DNA of 5,347 bases, taken from JAVBOD01 sp031551045 (GTDB lineage: Bacteria; Bacteroidota; Bacteroidia; Bacteroidales; UBA932). Each line of letters opens with the position of its first letter. Position 1 is the first letter of the stretch. The stretch covers positions 1-5,347 of the forward strand of contig JAVBOD010000070.1 in assembly GCA_031551045.1 (NCBI GenBank), written 5' to 3'. The notes under the pieces were generated by a model. The model ran no database searches and was not told the DNA's origin. It worked only from the letters and a program-made list of their open reading frames with translations. Below, piece after piece: positions 1-5,347 of this stretch. Both the position numbers and the translations under genes were made by a program.

Positions 1-300
1 AAACACGATGTAGCACAAGGGTAAGAGATGCTCGTTCGCTTTCAGGAAAATATGGCGCACGTTAAGCATCCATAGGAAACACGCATTCAAGTACGTGCAA
101 ACAAAAGCCACCCAACGCCCGTTAACTCCGTCCAATTGTAACCAATCCAAAAAGAAAGCCTGAAGGGGCATTTGACTTACATGAAAATCGGCCGGTGGAG
201 TTATTTCAAAAAATAAACGGGGCGCCCATAATACAAACAGCACCAGCAAATAAACAATAAAAGCAACGTAGGTATTCCGTTTCAGGTAGGATAGGTACAT
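1..300 (-). CDS. Integral membrane protein, N-terminal part (runs off the left edge)
   Basis: An uninterrupted minus-strand frame begins at the ATG at 298-300 and is still open at base 1, giving 100 residues without a stop. The product begins MYLSYLKRNTYVAF. It has a hydrophobic segment at about residues 11-30, a second at about 62-80 and the start of a third from about 92 (LLPLCYIVF), so it is a multi-pass inner-membrane protein. The start lies 11 nt after the purD stop, so it is probably the third gene of that operon. Positively charged residues before the first segment (K7, R8) fit a cytoplasmic N-terminus. The pattern of a short loop with N89-E90 followed by LLP and a hydrophobic stretch is reminiscent of the Bacteroidota DUF6427 membrane proteins, which as I recall can lie near purD. 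This is a recollection of style, not a match I could test. Function is unknown. Confidence 0.75.
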   Translation of the reverse strand, partial: MYLSYLKRNTYVAFIVYLLVLFVLWAPRLFFEITPPADFHVSQMPLQAFFLDWLQLDGVNGRWVAFVCTYLNACFLWMLNVRHIFLKANEHLLPLCYIVF

Positions 301-311
301 CGTTCTACTAA

Positions 312-1583
312 TTATTGCAAATCGTTTCCGATATCGCGCCGGTAATACATATCTTCGAAATGAAGCAGGCCAATGGTTTTATAGGATTTCAAGCGAGCCT
401 GTTCCATGTTTTCAGCCAAAGAAGTAACGGCCAGTACCCGCCCGCCCGAAGTTACCAGCACCTCGTCTTTCATCGCTGTGCCGGCGTGGAAAATCAGGCT
501 CGGTACAAATTGTTCCGTTCCGGTAACCGGCATTCCTTTCACATAATCGCCGGGATAACCGCCGGAGACACACATTACCGTGACGGCTGCCGACGAAAAT
601 ACAGAACACGATTTCGTGTCTAAATTTTGCTTGGCCACTCCATCGAACAAATCGAGCAAATCGGCGTCCAGACGCGGCATCACGGCTTCGGTTTCAGGGT
701 CGCCCATGCGCACGTTGTACTCTATGACAAATGGCTCTCCGCCCACATTCATCAATCCTATAAAAATAAATCCCTTGTAGGTAATTCCTTCTGTACGCAA
801 CCCTTCCACCGTGGGTTTCACAATACGTTGTTCCACTTTTTGCATAAATTCCGGCGTGGCAAACGGCACCGGCGAAACAGCCCCCATACCGCCGGTATTC
901 AAGCCGGTATCGCCTTCGCCAATGCGTTTATAGTCCTTGGCTTCGGGTAATATCTTGTATGATTTTCCATCGGTAAGCACAAAAACGGAAAGCTCTATTC
1001 CTTTCAAAAATTCTTCTATTACCACTTTGTTGCCGGCCGCACCGAATTTTCCGTGCAACATTTCCTGCAACATTTTTTTAGCTTCGCCGGCCGAATCAAG
1101 AATCAACACGCCTTTGCCGGCCGCCAGCCCGTCGGCTTTGAGCACATAAGGCGCTTTCAACGTATCGATAAATGCAAAACCTTCCTGCAAATTTTCAGCC
1201 GTGAACGTGTGATAAGCGGCTGTAGGAACGGCATATTTCCGCATAAAAATTTTTGCAAAATCTTTACTGCCTTCCAACTGTGCGCCGCGACTATCGGGGC
1301 CAATCACAGCAATGTGCTTCAATGCTTCGTCGGCCGCAAAAAAATCGGTAATTCCTTTTACCAACGGATCTTCGGGCCCCACGAGCAACATATCGATACG
1401 TTTTTCCAGCGCTACTTTTTTTAAGGCCGGAAAATCAGTCGCCGATACGTCGATATTTATTCCTACACTCGCTGTTCCGGGATTTCCGGGCGCTATATAT
1501 AAATTCTTTAATAAAGGGCTCTGGGCAATCTTCCATGCCAGCGCATGTTCGCGGCCACCGGAGCCTAACAACAATACATTCAT
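312..1583 (-). CDS. purD: Phosphoribosylamine--glycine ligase (GAR synthetase)
   Basis: This cytoplasmic enzyme joins glycine to 5-phosphoribosylamine using ATP, the second step of de novo purine synthesis. The 423 residues match the usual length of a monofunctional PurD. The N-terminal domain opens with MNVLLLGSGGREHALAWK (GGREHA at 9-14), followed by PGNPGT at 32-37 and GPEDPLV at 69-75. The ATP-grasp domain spans about 103-300: a phosphate-binding stretch KADGLAAGKGV at 149-159, the conserved GGMGA at 231-235, and the metal/ATP-binding EYNVRMGDPE at 288-297. The C-terminal domain covers about 330-423 and ends with the typical YYRRDIG at 413-419. No key motif is missing and there is no frameshift. 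The ATG at 1581-1583 sits exactly at the conserved N-terminus. The gene lies 7 nt after the deacetylase stop and is probably co-transcribed with it. I see no separate promoter or purine-type riboswitch before it. Confidence 0.98.
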   Translation of the reverse strand: MNVLLLGSGGREHALAWKIAQSPLLKNLYIAPGNPGTASVGINIDVSATDFPALKKVALEKRIDMLLVGPEDPLVKGITDFFAADEALKHIAVIGPDSRGAQLEGSKDFAKIFMRKYAVPTAAYHTFTAENLQEGFAFIDTLKAPYVLKADGLAAGKGVLILDSAGEAKKMLQEMLHGKFGAAGNKVVIEEFLKGIELSVFVLTDGKSYKILPEAKDYKRIGEGDTGLNTGGMGAVSPVPFATPEFMQKVEQRIVKPTVEGLRTEGITYKGFIFIGLMNVGGEPFVIEYNVRMGDPETEAVMPRLDADLLDLFDGVAKQNLDTKSCSVFSSAAVTVMCVSGGYPGDYVKGMPVTGTEQFVPSLIFHAGTAMKDEVLVTSGGRVLAVTSLAENMEQARLKSYKTIGLLHFEDMYYRRDIGNDLQ

Positions 1584-1590
1584 GTCTATT

Positions 1591-2202
1591 TTATAATTCT
1601 ATTTTTTTACAGCACCATCCCTTTTCATCAATAAAATCAAGCACTCGCGGCAAAGCATACCAAAGGTTTCGCGCCGATTTCACCGAATCGTGAAACACCA
1701 CCACACAACCCGGATGTAAATGTTTTATCACGCCCGAAACGCACTGGCGCTTCGTTATACGCTTGCTGTAGTCGCGGCTGATAATGTTCCACATCACAAT
1801 ATTATAGCGTTCGCTCAGCACCCTGGCTTGGCGCGGCCTGATACGTGCATATGGCGGACGAAAAAGATTGCCGCCGATAAAACTTTCGGCATAATCCACA
1901 TCGCGGAGGTAATGTCCCGTATCTAAGCCCCAGCCTTTAATATGGCTATAGGAGTGATTCCCCACAGCATGCCCGCGGCGTTTTATTTCCTCGAACAATT
2001 CGGGAAACATTTCTACATTTTTTCCCAAACAAAAAAACGTCGCTTTGGCGTTGTGCTTGTCCAACTGGTCGAGTACCCAAGGCGTCATTTCGGGGCGCGG
2101 GCCATCGTCAAACGTTAGAAAAACGCCTTCTTTCTCATCAGGAAAACTCCAGATAAATGTAGGAAACAGGCGTTTCAGAAATTTGAGCGGACGAATATAC
2201 AT
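1591..2202 (-). CDS. Polysaccharide deacetylase family protein (NodB-homology, carbohydrate esterase 4 fold)
   Basis: The 203-residue protein carries the motifs of metal-dependent NodB-type deacetylases, which remove acetyl groups from amino sugars in peptidoglycan, chitin-like or other glycans. Motif 1 is TFDDGP at 30-35 (D32 as general base, D33 as metal ligand). Motif 2 is HSYSH at 83-87 (H83 and H87 as metal ligands). Motif 3 is RPPY at 115-118. Motif 5 is VVFHDS at 168-173 (H171, D172). Motif 4, usually Asp-Trp, appears to be D144-Y145 after W138-N139, a mild deviation. The N-terminus (RPLKFLKRLFPTFIW) is basic and amphipathic rather than a cleavable signal peptide, so the protein may stay in the cytoplasm or sit at the membrane. 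It is short and consists of little more than the catalytic domain. It is the first gene of the minus-strand unit, 7 nt before purD. The substrate cannot be told from sequence. Confidence 0.93.
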   Translation of the reverse strand: MYIRPLKFLKRLFPTFIWSFPDEKEGVFLTFDDGPRPEMTPWVLDQLDKHNAKATFFCLGKNVEMFPELFEEIKRRGHAVGNHSYSHIKGWGLDTGHYLRDVDYAESFIGGNLFRPPYARIRPRQARVLSERYNIVMWNIISRDYSKRITKRQCVSGVIKHLHPGCVVVFHDSVKSARNLWYALPRVLDFIDEKGWCCKKIEL

Positions 2203-2228
2203 ACCGGTTTACAAAAAATATAATGACA

Positions 2229-2236
2229 CAAAGGTA
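2229..2236 (-). promoter_or_regulatory. Candidate -7 box for the deacetylase-purD unit
   Basis: On the minus strand this reads TACCTTTG, a full match to the Bacteroidota sigma-factor -7 consensus TAnnTTTG. It lies about 26 nt upstream of the deacetylase ATG, so transcription would start around 2220 and leave a very short leader. I see no TTTG at the expected -33 distance, so the call rests on one eight-base box in the right place. Confidence 0.45.
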
Positions 2237-2321
2237 ATAAAAGCAGCGCATATGGCTCGTTGCCCGGTTCGAAATTTATTAACAGCTTATGAGCCGTATA
2301 GCTAAATAAAAAAGGATATGT

Positions 2322-2329
2322 TATCTTTG
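2322..2329 (+). promoter_or_regulatory. Candidate -7 box for the lipoprotein-amidohydrolase unit
   Basis: The plus strand reads TATCTTTG, followed by CA, a perfect TAnnTTTG and a form often seen upstream of Bacteroidales genes. It lies 35 nt before the lipoprotein ATG at 2365, which puts the transcription start near 2336 and gives a leader of about 28 nt. No clear TTTG is visible at the -33 position. The leader has no recognisable Shine-Dalgarno sequence, which is normal for this phylum. Confidence 0.55.
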
Positions 2330-2364
2330 CATGATAATTAAAGCGAGTAGCAATCTTTTTTAAC

Positions 2365-3357
2365 ATGAAAAAAACGGCCTTTATCCTTTCTTTCATCTTG
2401 CTGTTGGCAGCATGCAACAACGAACGTATTTCGCGCGGAAAGTTCGTCACCGTGCTGACCGAGATGTATCTTTACGAAAACGAGCTTTCGTTTACGCTTG
2501 GAAGAAAAGCCGATTCCACCCATATTTATTATTCGATATTCGAGAAACACGGCATTACCCAAGCCCAGTTCGATTCTACGATGAGTTATTACAGTTGGCA
2601 TCCCCGGCAATTAAAAGATATTTATGAAGATGTGAATAAGCGCCTGGTAGCCGTCAAAGACAATGCCGACAAAGCCATTGCGCAAGCAGAAATAAAAAAT
2701 AATCTTTGGAAAGGAGATAATAAATACACCTTCAAAGAAGAAGGGAAGCCCCAAACAGTGGATTTCGAAGTAAAGGTAACGGAACCGGGAATTTATGAAG
2801 TGAACGCTACCGCCCGCTATTTCCCCGACGACTCCACGGTATCGCCACACATGCTGGCTTATTTATCTTCAAACAATAAGAATGATACGATTGACTTGCA
2901 ACGTGTTGACTTTATGCACGAGGATAATGAAAAAGATTATTCCATGACATTTGTGGTGAAAGACCGAAATATTGAATATATTAAAGGATATTGGCTGAAC
3001 GTCGATGATTTGGATAAAAAAAGCATGCAACATATTCAGGTGCATAAATTGAAAATAAAAAGAATCGGGGAAACCGGAACTTCAAAAAAACAGCAAGAAA
3101 CGCTGCCATTGCTTGACTTGAACTATCTCCGCTACCTATTGGAGAAAGACAGATGTTGGATAGAAGATACTATTTATGTTCGCATGGACGAACAAAAAAC
3201 AATTTCCGAAACGCCTGCAGTCAATGCCACACCGCAGGCGGAACCGATGCAACTGGAACAAGCCGCCCAACCACAAATAGAAATCATCCATGCGAAAAAT
3301 CGCCGCCCATTACCTCATCACCAACTCCGGAGAGCCGATACGGCAAGGCTTCGTTAG
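2365..3357 (+). CDS. DUF4296 domain-containing lipoprotein
   Basis: The 330-residue product begins with a lipoprotein signal peptide: K2-K3, a hydrophobic core at 4-14, and a lipobox LAAC at 14-17 with the lipidated cysteine at C17. The mature protein should be anchored in the cell envelope. Residues about 20-95 match the character of DUF4296, a Bacteroidota domain of unknown function: a helical start (GKFVTVLTEMYLYENEL), a tyrosine pair before IFEKHGIT (about 55-64), and QAQFDSTMSYYSWHP (66-80) leading to DIYEDV. Residues about 115-235 look beta-rich and are not recognised. The end is low-complexity, rich in Gln, Pro and Ala (about 276-305), then strongly basic. The last 22 residues (309-330) are encoded in the 68-nt overlap with the amidohydrolase and may be a by-product of that gene's coding constraint. 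No residues suggest an enzyme. No KDD-like surface-export signal follows C17. Confidence 0.88.
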   Translation: MKKTAFILSFILLLAACNNERISRGKFVTVLTEMYLYENELSFTLGRKADSTHIYYSIFEKHGITQAQFDSTMSYYSWHPRQLKDIYEDVNKRLVAVKDNADKAIAQAEIKNNLWKGDNKYTFKEEGKPQTVDFEVKVTEPGIYEVNATARYFPDDSTVSPHMLAYLSSNNKNDTIDLQRVDFMHEDNEKDYSMTFVVKDRNIEYIKGYWLNVDDLDKKSMQHIQVHKLKIKRIGETGTSKKQQETLPLLDLNYLRYLLEKDRCWIEDTIYVRMDEQKTISETPAVNATPQAEPMQLEQAAQPQIEIIHAKNRRPLPHHQLRRADTARLR

Positions 3358-4462
3358 CCTTGCGGACGACGGCTCCATTGCGGAAATCGGCCAACTGAAC
3401 GGTACGGAGCCCGAAAGCACTGAATTTTACAACGGCATTCTCGTTCCGGGCTTTGTAAATGCGCATTGTCATTTGGAACTATCGCACCTTCGCGGAGAAA
3501 TTGCGCCACACACCGGTATGAGCGGTTTCATAGCACAGATGATACAACGCAAACCGTACGATACCCAGCAAATATTGGAAGCCATGCAACATGCCGATGC
3601 GGCTATGTATGCCGTAGGCATTGTGGCGGTAGGCGATATCTCTAACAACAATAGCAGTTTTGCCGTAAAAATTAACAGTAACATATACTATCATTCATTT
3701 TTAGAAGTCGCAGGGTTACCCGAGAAAGTGTGCAAACAGCGCTTGCAAGAATGCTTACTATTCCTGAAAGAAGCGGATAAGCTGCAATTGCCCGCCAGCA
3801 TTACGCCACATGCTCCTTACAGCATGAACGAAAACGCATTTCGCAAAAGCGTGGAATTCGCCAAACAGCGTGGCATTTTATCCATTCACAATCAAGAAAG
3901 TGCGGAAGAGAATGAATTATTCCTGCATGGCAGCGGAAAGATGTACGATTCGTTTGTCCGTTCTGGCATGACGCCGCCTGCTTCCATCGAAAAAACGTCC
4001 ATTCACCGCCTGTTACCGCTTATCAATGAAAAAATACAGGTTTTGCTGGTGCACAACGTGTTTACCGATGATGAAGATTATGAGGCCGCCATACATATTT
4101 GTCCGAACATTGCATGGGTGCTATGTCCTAACTCTAATTTATACATTAACAATGTATTGCCTCCGGTGGAAAGGCTACTCCGGAAAGGCGCCACGATTGC
4201 CTTGGGAACTGACAGTTTGGCATCGAATACGCAACTCTCCATTTTGGAAGAAATGAAAACACTGCAACGCGAATTTCCCGCGCTATCATTCGAAAAAATA
4301 ATAGAATGGGCCACGTTAGGCGGCGCCAAAGCCCTGCATATGGACAAAAAACTCGGCAGTATTGCCGTAGGTAAGCGTCCGGGATTGGTTTTGATAGAAA
4401 ACTTCGATTTCGAAAACCGGAAGCTACGTGACAAAAGTACCGCCCGCTTGCTAACGGCATAA
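3290..4462 (+). CDS. Metal-dependent amidohydrolase / aminohydrolase (TrzA-AtzA-MtaD-like)
   Basis: This 390-residue cytoplasmic enzyme has the layout of the amidohydrolase superfamily: a small N-terminal beta part, a TIM barrel, and a return to the beta part at the C-terminus (DKKLGSIAVGKRPGLVLIE, 352-370). Metal and catalytic residues are visible in order: the HxH pair H59 and H61 in FVNAHCHLELS, H174 in TPHAPYS, H200 with E203 in SIHNQES, H255 in LLVHNVF, CPNSN at 279-283, and D308 in GTDSL. This set fits the branch that deaminates purine-like compounds or s-triazines (S-adenosylhomocysteine/methylthioadenosine deaminase, aminodeoxyfutalosine deaminase, chlorohydrolases). The exact substrate cannot be read off. 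The ATG at 3290 is kept because the first beta strand starts there (RKIAAHYLI) and no later ATG precedes the HxH motif, so the 68-nt overlap with the lipoprotein gene is real. Translation is probably coupled to that gene. Confidence 0.94.
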   Translation: MRKIAAHYLITNSGEPIRQGFVSLADDGSIAEIGQLNGTEPESTEFYNGILVPGFVNAHCHLELSHLRGEIAPHTGMSGFIAQMIQRKPYDTQQILEAMQHADAAMYAVGIVAVGDISNNNSSFAVKINSNIYYHSFLEVAGLPEKVCKQRLQECLLFLKEADKLQLPASITPHAPYSMNENAFRKSVEFAKQRGILSIHNQESAEENELFLHGSGKMYDSFVRSGMTPPASIEKTSIHRLLPLINEKIQVLLVHNVFTDDEDYEAAIHICPNIAWVLCPNSNLYINNVLPPVERLLRKGATIALGTDSLASNTQLSILEEMKTLQREFPALSFEKIIEWATLGGAKALHMDKKLGSIAVGKRPGLVLIENFDFENRKLRDKSTARLLTA

Positions 4463-4485
4463 TGTTTGTTCATTTTTTTTGTGTT

Positions 4486-4493
4486 TAGATTTG
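4486..4493 (+). promoter_or_regulatory. Possible -7 box for the radical SAM gene
   Basis: The plus strand reads TAGATTTG, matching TAnnTTTG. A TTTG lies at 4465-4468, 17 nt upstream, somewhat closer than the usual 19-21 nt for a -33 box. The box overlaps the left arm of the palindrome at 4487-4519, so the match could come from that repeat by chance. If real, the leader would be about 55 nt and contain most of the palindrome. Confidence 0.3.
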
Positions 4494-4519
4494 ACAAATT
4501 TTAAAAATTTGTCAAATCT
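4487..4519. repeat. Perfect 33-bp AT-rich palindrome between genes
   Basis: The left arm AGATTTGACAAATTTT (4487-4502) is exactly complementary to the right arm AAAATTTGTCAAATCT (4504-4519), with a single A at 4503 between them. It lies 24 nt after the amidohydrolase stop and 34 nt before the radical SAM start. It is not a textbook intrinsic terminator: the eight-T run (4473-4480) precedes the stem on the plus strand and only TT follows it. Alternatives are an intergenic repeat dispersed in the genome, a dimeric-regulator operator, or an RNA hairpin that stabilises or separates the two transcripts. Confidence 0.9.
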
Positions 4520-4536
4520 TTCAAAACTTGAGATTT
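4514..4536 (+). other. Alternative hairpin sharing the right arm of the palindrome
   Basis: AAATC (4514-4518) can pair with GATTT (4532-4536), and TCAA (4521-4524) with TTGA (4528-4531), leaving a TT bulge and an AAC loop. Forming it would use bases 4514-4518, which also belong to the 33-bp palindrome, so the two folds exclude each other. The stem is short, AT-rich and bulged, and is probably weak. Confidence 0.3.
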
Positions 4537-4553
4537 ATAATCAAAGAAGCAAA

Positions 4554-5324
4554 ATGATTTTATTTCACAACATAGTATTTGGCCCGGTAAAAAGCCGCCG
4601 TTTAGGCGTGTCGCTGGGCATCAATTTATTGCCCGACCAAGGGAAATGGTGCAATTTCGACTGTATTTATTGCGAATGCGGCTGGAATGCCGACGGGAGA
4701 AAAGACAAACAACTTCCGACCCGAGAAATGGTGCGCGCCACCTTGGAACATCGCCTCGCCGACATGCAGCAAAAAGGCGAAGCACCCGATGTGATTACCT
4801 TTTCCGGCAACGGAGAGCCGACCATGCATCCCGATTTTCCGGCTATTGTGGACGATACGTTGGCTTTACGTAACCAATATTTTCCGAAAGCGCGTGTTTG
4901 TGTGCTGTCCAACGCCACAAACTTACACCGCGACGAAATACGCGCCGCCCTGCAACGCCTCGACTGTCCGATTCTGAAGCTGGACTCCGCCATCAACGAA
5001 ACGTGCCGGGCCATGAATATACCGCAAGGCAATTATTCTGTACAAGATATTGTGGAGCAAATGAAACGGCTGAATGGCAACTTCATCCTTCAAACCATGT
5101 TCCTGCGCGGCGAAGTGAACGGGAAACGTATTGACAACACCACTGCCGACGAAGTGGAAAAATGGATGGAAATTGTACGGCAGGTAAATCCGCGCGAAGT
5201 GATGATATACACCATCGACCGCGAAACGCCGGCAAAAAATTTGGAAAAACTAACGCTCCCGGAACTGGAAAAAATTGCCGATAAATTACGGGCGATGAAT
5301 GTAAAAGTGCAAGTATCCGGATAG
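4554..5324 (+). CDS. Radical SAM protein, COG0731-like (wyosine-synthase-related Fe-S enzyme)
   Basis: The 256-residue protein has the radical SAM cluster motif CxxxCxxC (C33, C37, C40 in WCNFDCIYC), which binds a [4Fe-4S] cluster to cleave S-adenosylmethionine. The sequence before it (FGPVKSRRLGVSLGINLLP, 9-27) is the hallmark opening of the COG0731 group. SGNGEPT at 84-90 is the SAM-binding GGE-type motif. LSNAT (118-122), KLDSA (142-146) and ILQTMF (178-183) follow in the usual order, as does IYTIDRETP at 218-226. A fourth cysteine, C42, lies two residues past the cluster motif. COG0731 includes archaeal tRNA wyosine enzymes, but the bacterial members have no established reaction, so substrate is open. 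I chose the ATG at 4554, preceded by AAAGAAGCAAA, because family similarity starts there. An upstream TTG start at 4479 would only add 25 residues read through the palindrome. The stop is TAG at 5322-5324. Confidence 0.93.
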   Translation: MILFHNIVFGPVKSRRLGVSLGINLLPDQGKWCNFDCIYCECGWNADGRKDKQLPTREMVRATLEHRLADMQQKGEAPDVITFSGNGEPTMHPDFPAIVDDTLALRNQYFPKARVCVLSNATNLHRDEIRAALQRLDCPILKLDSAINETCRAMNIPQGNYSVQDIVEQMKRLNGNFILQTMFLRGEVNGKRIDNTTADEVEKWMEIVRQVNPREVMIYTIDRETPAKNLEKLTLPELEKIADKLRAMNVKVQVSG

Positions 5325-5347
5325 CTTGATTGTAAGCGAATTATTTT

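Larger units (their letters stand above)
2203..2364. other. Divergent intergenic region between the two gene sets
   Basis: This 162-nt AT-rich stretch separates the start of the deacetylase (minus strand) from the start of the lipoprotein (plus strand). It carries one candidate -7 box facing each way, at 2229-2236 (minus) and 2322-2329 (plus). I find no convincing small gene, long inverted repeat or RNA structure in it. An open frame crosses it on the minus strand but overlaps the starts of both flanking genes and has no family resemblance. Confidence 0.7.

Noticed and set aside
1053..1424. Plus-strand open frames opposite purD, including one of 123 codons
   Set aside because: They are antisense to purD, which is intact and strongly conserved. 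Their translations are rich in Phe, His and Arg and resemble no protein family.
2175..2450. A 91-codon minus-strand open frame across the divergent intergenic region
   Set aside because: It overlaps the starts of the deacetylase and the lipoprotein, covers both candidate promoters, and has no recognisable domain.
4078..4497. A 139-codon minus-strand open frame opposite the end of the amidohydrolase gene
   Set aside because: It is wholly antisense to a well-supported gene apart from its start in the intergenic palindrome. Its translation is rich in Ser, Leu and Arg with no family character, as expected for a shadow of the coding strand.
4473..4519. Intrinsic terminator made of the T-run and palindrome after the amidohydrolase
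   Set aside because: On the plus strand the T-run comes before the stem rather than after it, the stem is AT-rich, and on the minus strand the matching tract is A rather than T. Termination by this structure is not supported.
4479..4553. A 25-residue N-terminal extension of the radical SAM protein from the TTG at 4479
   Set aside because: The extension is read through the palindrome, begins with a rare start codon, and lies before the family's normal N-terminus. The ATG at 4554 has a purine-rich stretch before it and gives the expected protein.

Overview
The window looks like a piece of a chromosome from the phylum Bacteroidota, most likely order Bacteroidales. Three things point there: a lipoprotein with a DUF4296-type N-terminal domain, two candidate promoters with the Bacteroidota -7 box (TAnnTTTG), and translation starts that lack a clear Shine-Dalgarno sequence. 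The content is housekeeping and conserved-hypothetical. I see no mobile element, CRISPR array, tRNA or rRNA.

Layout: two units diverge from an intergenic region at 2203-2364. On the minus strand, reading leftwards, are a polysaccharide deacetylase-fold protein (1591-2202), purD (312-1583) and the N-terminal 100 codons of a membrane protein that runs off the left edge (1-300). Gaps of only 7 and 11 nt suggest one operon. On the plus strand are a DUF4296 lipoprotein (2365-3357), a metal-dependent amidohydrolase/deaminase (3290-4462) that starts inside the lipoprotein gene with a 68-nt overlap, and, after a 91-nt gap, a radical SAM enzyme of the COG0731 type (4554-5324).

Only PurD has a firm biochemical role (second step of de novo purine synthesis). 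The deacetylase, amidohydrolase and radical SAM proteins have recognisable catalytic residues but unknown substrates, and nothing here ties them to one pathway.

The most notable non-coding structure is a perfect 33-bp AT-rich palindrome at 4487-4519, between the amidohydrolase and the radical SAM gene. Its right arm can also pair with downstream sequence, and its left edge overlaps a possible -7 box. I see no convincing evidence of a novel multi-gene system. The points worth a second look are the palindrome, the long gene overlap and the enzymes of unknown substrate.
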